DNA of 6,802 nucleotides from an uncultured Oscillospiraceae bacterium (GTDB lineage Bacteria; Bacillota; Clostridia; Oscillospirales; Ruminococcaceae). Under the pieces are notes generated by a model. That model did not search any database. It was not told the DNA's origin and worked only from the letters and a program-made list of their open reading frames with translations. This document shows, piece by piece, positions 1 to 5,904 of the stretch; the first letter of the stretch is position 1, and every line of letters starts with the position of its first letter. The DNA is taken from contig CAJUAN010000058.1 of assembly GCA_910584715.1 (NCBI GenBank), positions 1 to 6,802 on the forward strand. Reading direction: 5' to 3'. The translations under genes were made by a program, and so were the position numbers.

Positions 1-12
1 TTTTCATAAAAA

Positions 13-53
13 ATATGCACCTCCAAAAGTGTCTAACTTTTGGGGTGCATATC
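13..53. repeat. Palindrome resembling an IS3-family end
   Basis: Bases 13-30 pair with 36-52 to give 17 base pairs, interrupted only by a bulged T at 22, around a 5-base loop (31-35). Read on the minus strand, 49 to 31 is TGCACCCCAAAAGTTAGAC. I recognise this as very like the terminal inverted repeat of IS3-family, IS150-group elements of Firmicutes; that match is from memory. No transposase lies between the arms, so this could be two IS ends fused after internal deletion, a tiny MITE-like element, or simply a hairpin terminator of a gene left of the window. The dyad is certain; the IS origin is inferred. The rest of 54-185 is AT-rich and I see no gene in it, only a 10-base palindrome (TTATGCATAA, 81-90). 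Confidence 0.6.
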
Positions 54-185
54 ACAAAAGCGGCGGTCTTTTTTATGTCCTTATGCATAAATATTAACAG
101 GAAGCTTGTACCAAGGCATACAAAAAAAGTTTACAGAAAATATTTTTTTGTTGCAAATGCACAATAAAAAGCCTTAACGTCTGTG

Positions 186-217
186 ACATATTTTTGTAGC
201 AATTTGACGGAATATGT
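186..217. promoter_or_regulatory. Operator-like inverted repeat over the hyd promoter
   Basis: ACATATT (186-192) and AATATGT (211-217) are perfect inverted copies separated by 18 bases. The arms bracket the region where a -35 contact would fall, and the right arm runs into the TG of the extended -10 element. This position suits a repressor or activator site. It does not match the Rex consensus for redox control, which would be the obvious expectation for a hydrogenase operon. Seven-base arms in AT-rich DNA can arise by chance, so the regulatory role is only a suggestion. Confidence 0.3.
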
Positions 218-225
218 GATATAAT
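204..225 (+). promoter_or_regulatory. Promoter of hydCBA (extended -10)
   Basis: TATAAT at 220-225 is a perfect -10 hexamer preceded by TGA (217-219), giving the TGnTATAAT extended -10 form. A good -35-like hexamer, TTGACG (204-209), is present but only 10 bases upstream, too close to act with this -10. At the usual 17-base spacing (197-202) there is only TAGCAA. The extended -10 probably compensates. Transcription would start near 232, leaving a leader of about 65 bases before hydC. TTGACG could alternatively serve a weaker -10 at 227-232. Confidence 0.6.
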
Positions 226-298
226 GTATGTATGACTGCATTTTGTGTACCGCCAAGCCGCGGATACAAAATAAGCACTACATTGAGGAGGTTCTATA

Positions 299-793
299 AT
301 GGGTTCTACTATTTCATCCATTCCTTTCGCGGGTACTCCCGAGCAGGAGAAGAAGCTTCGCGCCGTTATCGACAGCCACAAGAACGAAAAAGGCTGCCTT
401 ATGCCTATTCTTCAGCAGGCGCAGGAGATCTACGGCTATCTTCCTATCGAGGTGCAGAAGATAATCGCCGCGGAAACAGGCTATCCCCTTGAGAAGATCT
501 ACGGGGTAGTCACTTTTTACGCTCAGTTCGCGCTTAACCCCAAGGGTCAGTACAAGATTTCCGTATGTCTCGGAACCGCTTGCTACGTTAAGGGAAGCGG
601 CGATATCTACAACAAGCTTATCGAAAAGCTCGGCATCGACGGCGGAGGCTGTACTCCCGACGGCAAGTTCTCTCTTGAAGCCTGCCGCTGCATTGGAGCC
701 TGCGGTCTTGCTCCCGTTCTCACGGTCAACGAGGACGTTTACGGCAGACTTACCGTTGACGATATCGACGATATCCTTGCAAAGTACAACTGA
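299..793 (+). CDS. hydC: [FeFe] hydrogenase subunit HydC (NuoE-like, [2Fe-2S])
   Basis: This 164-residue protein is the small electron-transfer subunit of the cytoplasmic HydABC hydrogenase, equivalent to NuoE of complex I and HndA of Desulfovibrio. It carries one [2Fe-2S] cluster next to HydB and is thought to shuttle electrons at the FMN/NADH end of the complex. The N-terminal half (about 15-75) is the helical NuoE domain, with the family-typical run from LQQAQEIYGYLP to GVVTFYAQF. The C-terminal half (about 84-160) is thioredoxin-like and holds the likely cluster ligands C90 and C95 (C-x4-C) and C131 and C135 (C-x3-C); C118 and C129 are extra. Length is normal for the family. The start is supported by GAGGAGG at 285-291, 7 bases before the ATG. 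It is first in the operon, 89 bases ahead of hydB. An equivalent family name would be nuoE; the hydA downstream settles the hydrogenase assignment. Confidence 0.95.
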   Translation: MGSTISSIPFAGTPEQEKKLRAVIDSHKNEKGCLMPILQQAQEIYGYLPIEVQKIIAAETGYPLEKIYGVVTFYAQFALNPKGQYKISVCLGTACYVKGSGDIYNKLIEKLGIDGGGCTPDGKFSLEACRCIGACGLAPVLTVNEDVYGRLTVDDIDDILAKYN

Positions 794-802
794 TATACCG
801 TC

Positions 803-850
803 TGCTCTCCCTCGGGACAAGTACATATCTATCGTGAAAGCGGGAGGGCA
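803..850 (+). other. Stem-loop in the hydC-hydB gap
   Basis: TGCTCTCCC (803-811) can pair with GGGAGGGCA (842-850): nine base pairs including one G-T wobble, around a 30-base loop. No T-tract follows, so it is not a classical intrinsic terminator. It sits in the only sizeable spacer inside the operon, between the hydC stop (793) and the hydB ribosome binding site (866-872). It could protect or direct cleavage of the mRNA and tune subunit ratios. Function is inferred; only the complementarity is seen. Confidence 0.35.
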
Positions 851-882
851 TTTACAAAATATACCAAGGAGGATAATACCAA

Positions 883-2781
883 ATGAAGAAATCGCTGGAA
901 GAACTTAACGCTATCCGTGATAAAATTAAAGGACAGGTCGAGATCCGCAGAGAATCTTCCGACAGCGCAGCAAGCGCAGCAGGCGCAGATAAAAAGTATC
1001 AGGTCTTAGTCTGCGGCGGTACGGGCTGTACCTCTTCGGGAAGCGCTAAGATCATTGAAAGGCTGAACGAGGAAATAGAGAAGAACGGCATAAGCGACAA
1101 AGTACAGGTCATCAAAACAGGCTGCTTCGGTCTTTGTGCGCTGGGACCCATTATGATCGTTTACCCCGAGGGAGCTTTCTACTCCATGGTCAAGGAGGAG
1201 GAGATCCCCGAGATCGTAAGGGAGCACCTTGTGGGCGGTCACGTCGATACAAAATATCTCTATAAGGAGACCGTTACCGACGAGGGCATCAAGTCCCTTA
1301 ACGAAACAAACTTCTATAAAAAGCAGCACCGCGTTGCTCTCCGTAACTGCGGCGTTATAAATCCCGAAAATATCGACGAGTACATCGGAACCGACGGCTA
1401 TCAGGCTCTCGCCAAGGTGATCACCGAAATGAAGCCTGAGGACGTTATCCAGACTATCCTTGATTCCGGTCTCCGCGGAAGAGGCGGCGGCGGATTCCCT
1501 ACCGGCATGAAGTGGAAGCTGGCAAGGAACATCGTTCCCAACGCGGATCAGAAATATGTGTGCTGTAATGCCGACGAGGGCGACCCCGGAGCGTTCATGG
1601 ATCGTTCAGTTCTTGAGGGCGACCCCCACGTTGTTCTTGAAGCTATGGCTATCGCGGGCTACGCTATCGGCGCAAATCAGGGCTACATATATGTTAGAGC
1701 CGAGTACCCGATCGCTATCCACCGTCTTGAGATCGCTATCGGTCAGGCGCGTGAGTACGGCATTTTAGGCAAGGGCATTTTCGGTACTAACTTTGATTTC
1801 GATATCGAGCTCCGTCTCGGCGCGGGCGCGTTCGTTTGCGGCGAGGAAACGGCTCTCATGACCTCTATCGAGGGCAATCGCGGCGAACCGAGACCCCGTC
1901 CCCCGTTCCCTGCGGAAAAGGGTCTGTATGGCAAGCCCACTATTCTCAACAATGTTGAGACATACGCCAACGTTCCGAGAATAATCCTTAACGGCGCAGA
2001 GTGGTTCTCCGCAATGGGTACCGAAAAGTCCAAGGGCACAAAGGTATTCGCCCTGGGCGGAAAGATCAACAACACCGGTCTGGTGGAAGTACCTATGGGT
2101 ACTACTCTCCGCGAGGTTGTTGAAGAAATCGGCGGCGGCATACCCCACGGCAAAAAGTTCAAGGCCGCTCAGACAGGCGGCCCCTCCGGCGGCTGTATTC
2201 CCGCGGAGCACTTTGATATTCCTATCGACTACGATAACCTTATCGCTATCGGCTCCATGATGGGCTCCGGCGGACTTATCGTTATGGACGAGGACAACTG
2301 CATGGTTGATATCGCTAAGTTCTTCCTTGAATTCACCGTTGACGAGTCCTGCGGAAAGTGTACGCCCTGCCGTGTGGGAACAAAGAGACTGCTTGAAATT
2401 CTCGACAAGATAACAAGGGGTCAGGGCACTCTCGAGGATATCGACAAGATGGAGGAGCTTTGCTACTACATCAAGGCGAACTCCCTGTGCGGTCTGGGTC
2501 AGACTGCCCCGAACCCCGTGCTTTCCACGCTGAAATTTTTCCGCGACGAGTATGTGGCTCACGTTGTGGATAAAAGGTGTCCCGCAGGAGTCTGCAAAAA
2601 GCTTCTCAGCTTCGAGATCGACCCCGACAAGTGCAAGGGCTGTACCGCCTGCGCGAGAGTCTGTCCCGCGGGAGCTATCGAAGGCTCGGTTAAAACTCCT
2701 CACGTTATCAACAAGGATAAGTGCCTGAAGTGCGGAGCGTGCATCGAAAAATGTAAGTTCGGCGCGATCTCCAAGAAGTAA
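883..2781 (+). CDS. hydB: [FeFe] hydrogenase subunit HydB (NuoF-like, NADH/FMN)
   Basis: This 632-residue flavoprotein is the NAD(H)-reacting subunit of HydABC and the candidate site of electron bifurcation. Domains in order: a thioredoxin-like [2Fe-2S] domain (about 37-118; C44, C49, C81, C85); the NuoF NADH/FMN domain (about 148-330) with the glycine-rich RGRGGGGFPTGMKW at 198-211 and GAGAFVCGEETAL at 313-325; an SLBB-like segment (about 360-440); the NuoF [4Fe-4S] site ESCGKCTPC with C490, C493, C496 and distant C536; a C-x4-C pair (C566, C571) in CPAGVC; and a 2x[4Fe-4S] ferredoxin tail (C584, C587, C590, C594 and C614, C617, C620, C624). The extra N-terminal and ferredoxin domains distinguish HydB/HndC from plain complex I NuoF. 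AAGGAGG at 866-872, 10 bases upstream, supports the start. All expected cluster cysteines are present. It lies 28 bases before hydA, so the two are cotranscribed. Confidence 0.96.
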   Translation: MKKSLEELNAIRDKIKGQVEIRRESSDSAASAAGADKKYQVLVCGGTGCTSSGSAKIIERLNEEIEKNGISDKVQVIKTGCFGLCALGPIMIVYPEGAFYSMVKEEEIPEIVREHLVGGHVDTKYLYKETVTDEGIKSLNETNFYKKQHRVALRNCGVINPENIDEYIGTDGYQALAKVITEMKPEDVIQTILDSGLRGRGGGGFPTGMKWKLARNIVPNADQKYVCCNADEGDPGAFMDRSVLEGDPHVVLEAMAIAGYAIGANQGYIYVRAEYPIAIHRLEIAIGQAREYGILGKGIFGTNFDFDIELRLGAGAFVCGEETALMTSIEGNRGEPRPRPPFPAEKGLYGKPTILNNVETYANVPRIILNGAEWFSAMGTEKSKGTKVFALGGKINNTGLVEVPMGTTLREVVEEIGGGIPHGKKFKAAQTGGPSGGCIPAEHFDIPIDYDNLIAIGSMMGSGGLIVMDEDNCMVDIAKFFLEFTVDESCGKCTPCRVGTKRLLEILDKITRGQGTLEDIDKMEELCYYIKANSLCGLGQTAPNPVLSTLKFFRDEYVAHVVDKRCPAGVCKKLLSFEIDPDKCKGCTACARVCPAGAIEGSVKTPHVINKDKCLKCGACIEKCKFGAISKK

Positions 2782-2809
2782 GCCGATCGGATAAGGAGGA
2801 TTTTAAGAA

Positions 2810-4555
2810 ATGGATATGATTAATGTTAAAGTCAACGGCGTTGACGTTACCGCGCCGAAGGGTACCACTATCCTTCAGGCTGCGCGTATGGCGAACGTTG
2901 ATATTCCCACGCTTTGCTACCTTAAAGATATCAACGAGATCGGCGCGTGCCGTATCTGCGTTGTTGAAGCCGACGAGGGCAGAGGAAAGCGTCTTGTTGC
3001 TTCCTGCGTGTACCCCATTACAGAGGGTATGCAGATCTTTACAAATACACCCAAGGTTTTGGAGTCCCGCAAAAAGACCTTGCAGCTCATTCTTTCCACA
3101 CATGAAAAGAAGTGCACCTCCTGCGTAAGGAGCGAAAACTGCGAGCTGAAGAAAATGTGCCACGACATGGGCGTTGACGACGAGTGCAAGTACGAGGGCG
3201 AAAACATGAAGTACGATATCGACTTCTCCGCCGCCCACATGATAAGAGACAACAACAAGTGTATCCTTTGCCGCCGCTGCGTTGCGGTCTGCAATGCCAC
3301 TCAGGGCGTGGGCGTTATCGGCGCAAATGAGAGAGGCTTCAAGACCCACATCAGCTCCGCCTTTGAGCTTGGTCTGGGAGAGACAAGCTGTATCTCCTGC
3401 GGTCAGTGTATCGCCGTGTGTCCCGTTGGCGCGATCACCGAAAAGGACGACACCGACAAGGTTCTGGACGCTATCGCCGACGAGAGCAAATTTGTTATCG
3501 TTCAGACGGCTCCCGCGGTTCGCGCGGCTCTGGGCGAGGAGTTCGGCTATCCCATGGGTACAAACGTTGAGGGCAAAATGGCTGCGGCTCTCCGCAGGAT
3601 AGGCTTTGCCAAGGTATTCGACACCGACTTTGCGGCTGACCTCACCATTATGGAAGAGGCTACCGAGCTGGTTGAGCGCGTCAAGAACGGCGGCAAGCTG
3701 CCTATGATAACCTCCTGCTCGCCCGGCTGGATCAAATATTGTGAGCACTATTTCCCCGATATGATAGACAACCTGTCCTCCTGCAAGTCTCCTATGCAGA
3801 TGTTCGGCGCAACGGCTAAGACCTACTACGCTCAGAAAATGGGCATAGACCCCAAGGACATGGTAGTAGTCGCCGTAATGCCCTGTACTGCTAAGAAGTT
3901 CGAAATAGGCAGAGACGACCAGAGCGCGGCGGGAGTTCCCGACGTGGACATTTCTATCACCACGAGAGAGCTTGCACGTCTTATCAAGAGATGTGGTATC
4001 AAGTTCACCGAGCTTGAGGACGAGAAATTCGACGAGCCTCTGGGCATAGGCACAGGCGCGGGCGTTATCTTCGGTGCGACAGGCGGCGTAATGGAGGCTG
4101 CTCTCCGTACAGCCGTTAAGATGATAACCGGCGAGGAAGCCGGAAACATCGACTTTACGGAAGTCCGCGGCGTTGAGGGGATCAAGGAAGCCTCCTACAA
4201 GGTTGGCGATCTTGACGTTAAGGTTGCGGTTGCTTCGGGTACTGCAAACGCTGCAACTCTTCTCAAGAAGGTAAAGAGCGGCGAAGCCGACTACACATTT
4301 ATCGAGATAATGGGTTGTCCCGGCGGCTGCGTAAACGGCGGCGGTCAGCCTCAGCAGCCCGCTTCGGTACGCAACTTTGAGGATATCCGCGCTATCCGCG
4401 CAAAGGCTCTCTACGACCAGGATGCTGCAAGCACAATGAGGCGTTCTCACGAGAACCCTGCTATCAAGGAAGTTTACGATACTTTCTTTGAGAAGCCCGG
4501 CAGCCACAAGGCGCACGAGATACTCCATACAAGCTACGTTAAGAGAGGTCTTTGA
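2810..4555 (+). CDS. hydA: [FeFe] hydrogenase catalytic subunit HydA
   Basis: This 581-residue cytoplasmic subunit makes or consumes H2 at the H-cluster. Its N terminus carries a [2Fe-2S] domain (C36, C47, C50, C66), a His-Cys [4Fe-4S] site (H98, C102, C105, C111) and a 2x[4Fe-4S] ferredoxin domain (C151, C154, C157, C161; C194, C197, C200, C204). The catalytic domain follows with motif L1 TSCSPGW (301-307), L2 MPCTAKKFE (357-365) and L3 IEIMGCPGGCVNGG (498-511). A small-subunit-like tail (about 520-578) is fused at the C terminus, with the typical RSHENPA and AHEILH. The layout and length match single-chain M3 enzymes such as clostridial CpI; the extra C-terminal [2Fe-2S] domain of Thermotoga HydA is absent. 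In L1, Ser304 occupies the place of a cluster-ligand Cys in CpI. AAGGAGG (2793-2799) supports the start; a second ATG at 2816 is less well spaced. With HydB and HydC upstream, an NAD/ferredoxin-linked bifurcating complex is the likely role. Confidence 0.97.
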   Translation: MDMINVKVNGVDVTAPKGTTILQAARMANVDIPTLCYLKDINEIGACRICVVEADEGRGKRLVASCVYPITEGMQIFTNTPKVLESRKKTLQLILSTHEKKCTSCVRSENCELKKMCHDMGVDDECKYEGENMKYDIDFSAAHMIRDNNKCILCRRCVAVCNATQGVGVIGANERGFKTHISSAFELGLGETSCISCGQCIAVCPVGAITEKDDTDKVLDAIADESKFVIVQTAPAVRAALGEEFGYPMGTNVEGKMAAALRRIGFAKVFDTDFAADLTIMEEATELVERVKNGGKLPMITSCSPGWIKYCEHYFPDMIDNLSSCKSPMQMFGATAKTYYAQKMGIDPKDMVVVAVMPCTAKKFEIGRDDQSAAGVPDVDISITTRELARLIKRCGIKFTELEDEKFDEPLGIGTGAGVIFGATGGVMEAALRTAVKMITGEEAGNIDFTEVRGVEGIKEASYKVGDLDVKVAVASGTANAATLLKKVKSGEADYTFIEIMGCPGGCVNGGGQPQQPASVRNFEDIRAIRAKALYDQDAASTMRRSHENPAIKEVYDTFFEKPGSHKAHEILHTSYVKRGL

Positions 4556-4597
4556 GAGACCCCATGCGGCGAAAGCTGTATTTGACAAAGCAATATG

Positions 4598-4631
4598 AAA
4601 CGAGGCTGTTCCGTTCGGGACAGCCTCGTTT
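4598..4631 (+). terminator. Hairpin terminator after hydA
   Basis: AAACGAGGCTGTTCC (4598-4612) pairs with GGGACAGCCTCGTTT (4617-4631): 15 base pairs with one G-T wobble, and a GTTC tetraloop. It starts 43 bases after the hydA stop. Only three Ts close the right arm, and the next T-run (4646-4650) is 15 bases further on, so termination may be incomplete or the hairpin may mainly protect the 3' end of the hyd mRNA. A stem this strong in this position is still best read as the end of the operon. Confidence 0.75.
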
Positions 4632-4754
4632 GGTGTGTTATACAGTTTTTCCGTAGCTGCAAGCCGGTTCGGAACAGAAGCGATTTTCATACTGTCAGCC
4701 AATTAAAAAGCAAATAAAAATTAATAGTCTGTACACGAAATCCACGATAGGATT

Positions 4755-4763
4755 TGGTATAAT
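4755..4763 (+). promoter_or_regulatory. Promoter of azlCD (extended -10)
   Basis: TATAAT at 4758-4763 preceded by TGG (4755-4757) gives the TGnTATAAT extended -10 form, the same design as the hyd promoter. No good -35 hexamer is seen at 16-18 bases upstream. The start point would be near 4770, leaving a leader of about 43 bases, too short for a T-box or other large leader element that might sense branched-chain amino acids. Confidence 0.6.
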
Positions 4764-4798
4764 CTAAACTGTTTGCAGTTTTATGGTAATTTTGCCGG

Positions 4799-4805
4799 AA
4801 AGAGG
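4799..4805 (+). promoter_or_regulatory. Ribosome binding site fixing the azlC start
   Basis: AAAGAGG lies 7 bases before the ATG at 4813. An in-frame ATG at 4783 would add ten residues but has no purine-rich site before it, so 4813 is preferred. Confidence 0.7.
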
Positions 4806-4812
4806 TTTGTTT

Positions 4813-5532
4813 ATGGGATCGGAAAAGCTTGGGTTCAGGGAGGGTCTGACGGACGGTGTGCCTATCGGTCTGGGGTATCTGTCGGTATCGTTCAGCTTTG
4901 GGATAGCCGCTGTTACGCAGGGAGTTTCCGCTCTTGCGGCTACGGTCGTCTCAATGACAAACCTGACCTCCGCGGGACAGGTGGCGGGTCTGGGGATAAT
5001 TACCGCTGCGGGGACTTTGCTTGAAATGGCGTTGGCACAGCTTATAATAAATATGAGGTACGCGCTGATGAGCCTGTCCCTGTCCCAGAAGCTGGATCCG
5101 GGATTTACAACTCCCCACAGGTTTCTGGCGGCTTTCGGAATTACCGACGAGATATTCGCTGTGGCTTCGGGAAAGCCCAAGGAAATTACTCCAAGCTATA
5201 TGTACGGTCTGATACTGCTGCCCTTTCTGTGCTGGTCGGCAGGTACTCTCTTGGGCGGAATCGCTGGAAGCGTGCTGCCCCAAATGCTCCGCTCCGCGCT
5301 GGGCATAGCCATTTATGGAATGTTTATTGCAATATTTATCCCTCCCGCAAGAAAGTCGGTCGGGGTTCTGGTTACAGTGATAATTTCTGCGGTGATGAGC
5401 TGCGGGTTGCGGTACATACCGTTATTTTCCCACGTTTCGTCGGGCTTTGCAATAATTATCTGCACCCTTGCGGCTTCGGCTGCGGGCGCACTGCTGTTCC
5501 CGAAAAAGGACGTTGAGGAGGCTTCGGAATGA
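4813..5532 (+). CDS. azlC: AzlC-family branched-chain amino acid exporter, large subunit
   Basis: This 239-residue integral membrane protein belongs to the AzlC/YgaZ family. Family members export branched-chain amino acids with the small partner AzlD; in Bacillus subtilis azlCD overexpression gives 4-azaleucine resistance, and Escherichia coli YgaZH exports valine. Visible family features are the N-terminal FREGLTDGVPIGLGYLSVSF (8-27), NMRYALMSLSLS (80-91), and AAFGITDEIFA (106-116). Hydrophobic segments lie roughly at 15-49, 57-79, 131-153, 160-178, 183-199 and 210-228; there is no separate cleaved signal peptide. Length is normal for the family. The end overlaps azlD by 4 bases, pointing to coupled translation. 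The direction of transport and substrate are taken from the family, not shown by this sequence. Confidence 0.9.
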   Translation: MGSEKLGFREGLTDGVPIGLGYLSVSFSFGIAAVTQGVSALAATVVSMTNLTSAGQVAGLGIITAAGTLLEMALAQLIINMRYALMSLSLSQKLDPGFTTPHRFLAAFGITDEIFAVASGKPKEITPSYMYGLILLPFLCWSAGTLLGGIAGSVLPQMLRSALGIAIYGMFIAIFIPPARKSVGVLVTVIISAVMSCGLRYIPLFSHVSSGFAIIICTLAASAAGALLFPKKDVEEASE

Positions 5533-5849
5533 CCGCAAAAATGATCGCCTATATCGGAGTAATGGCGGGGGTGACCTATTTGGTGCGAATGCTGCCCTTT
5601 GTGATATTCCGCAAAAAAATAAAGTCCCGCTTTGTCAAGGACTTTCTGTATTATGTACCGTATGCTGTTCTGGGGGCAATGACGATACCCGCGGCGTTTT
5701 ACTCCACCGGGAGCGTAGCTTCGGCAGCTGTCGGTATCGGCGCGGCGGTACTGCTTGCCTTTAAGAACAAGGGACTGCTTGCTGTGGCTGCGGCGGCTTG
5801 CATTGCGGCGTTTGCGGCGGAAGTTATTTTGAAGTATGTTGCAGCTTAA
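5529..5849 (+). CDS. azlD: AzlD-family exporter, small subunit
   Basis: This 106-residue membrane protein is the small partner of AzlC and is needed for export in characterised pairs. Family features are TYLVRMLPFVIF (16-27) and FLYYVPYAVLGAMTIPAAFY (39-58). Four hydrophobic segments lie roughly at 8-26, 42-58, 61-79 and 83-103, with a basic stretch (RKKIKSR, 28-34) after the first. The ATG shares ATGA with the azlC stop, and GAGGAGG (5515-5521) inside the azlC end provides a ribosome binding site 7 bases upstream. The gene ends 8 bases before a terminator hairpin. Length is typical. Confidence 0.9.
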   Translation: MTAKMIAYIGVMAGVTYLVRMLPFVIFRKKIKSRFVKDFLYYVPYAVLGAMTIPAAFYSTGSVASAAVGIGAAVLLAFKNKGLLAVAAAACIAAFAAEVILKYVAA

Positions 5850-5856
5850 AAAATTC

Positions 5857-5904
5857 AGCCTATAGTTCCTGTCGTGCCGGACGGAGCTATAGGCTTATTT
5901 TTAT
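5857..5904. terminator. Bidirectional terminator between convergent genes
   Basis: AGCCTATAG (5857-5865) pairs with CTATAGGCT (5887-5895). The stem continues inward through a T-G wobble, TCC with GGA, and GTC (5871-5873) with GAC (5880-5882), leaving a bulged T and a six-base loop. TTATTTTTATT follows on the plus strand (5895-5905), and a run of six As (5848-5853) precedes it, which reads as a T-tract on the minus strand. It can thus end azlD and the convergent unknown gene. The plus-strand T-tract overlaps the stop codon of that gene (TAA on minus, 5901-5903). Confidence 0.85.

Noticed and set aside
148..164. TTGT...ACAA dyad upstream of hydC as a Rex redox-repressor site
   Set aside because: Only the outer four bases pair; the inner TTAA core of the Rex consensus is missing and the length is 17 rather than 18, so this is probably chance in AT-rich DNA.
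94..381. 95-codon minus-strand frame over the hydC leader
   Set aside because: It overlaps the hyd promoter and the start of hydC, lacks a clear ribosome binding site and gives a low-complexity, unfamiliar product.
4582..4587. Perfect TTGACA after hydA as a promoter -35
   Set aside because: The bases 16-18 downstream (GCTGTT region) are inside the GC-rich hairpin and contain no -10 element.
2708..4702. 664-codon open frame antisense to hydA as a gene
   Set aside because: It mirrors hydA in codon register and its translation resembles no known protein; it is explained by avoidance of TTA, CTA and TCA codons.
4783..4812. Upstream azlC start adding ten residues
   Set aside because: No ribosome binding site precedes it, whereas AAAGAGG is well placed before the ATG at 4813, and the family N terminus fits the shorter form.
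4555..5849. Functional link between the hydrogenase and AzlCD, forming a new system
   Set aside because: They are separated by a hairpin and a new promoter, and no shared domain or regulatory element other than a common promoter type is visible.
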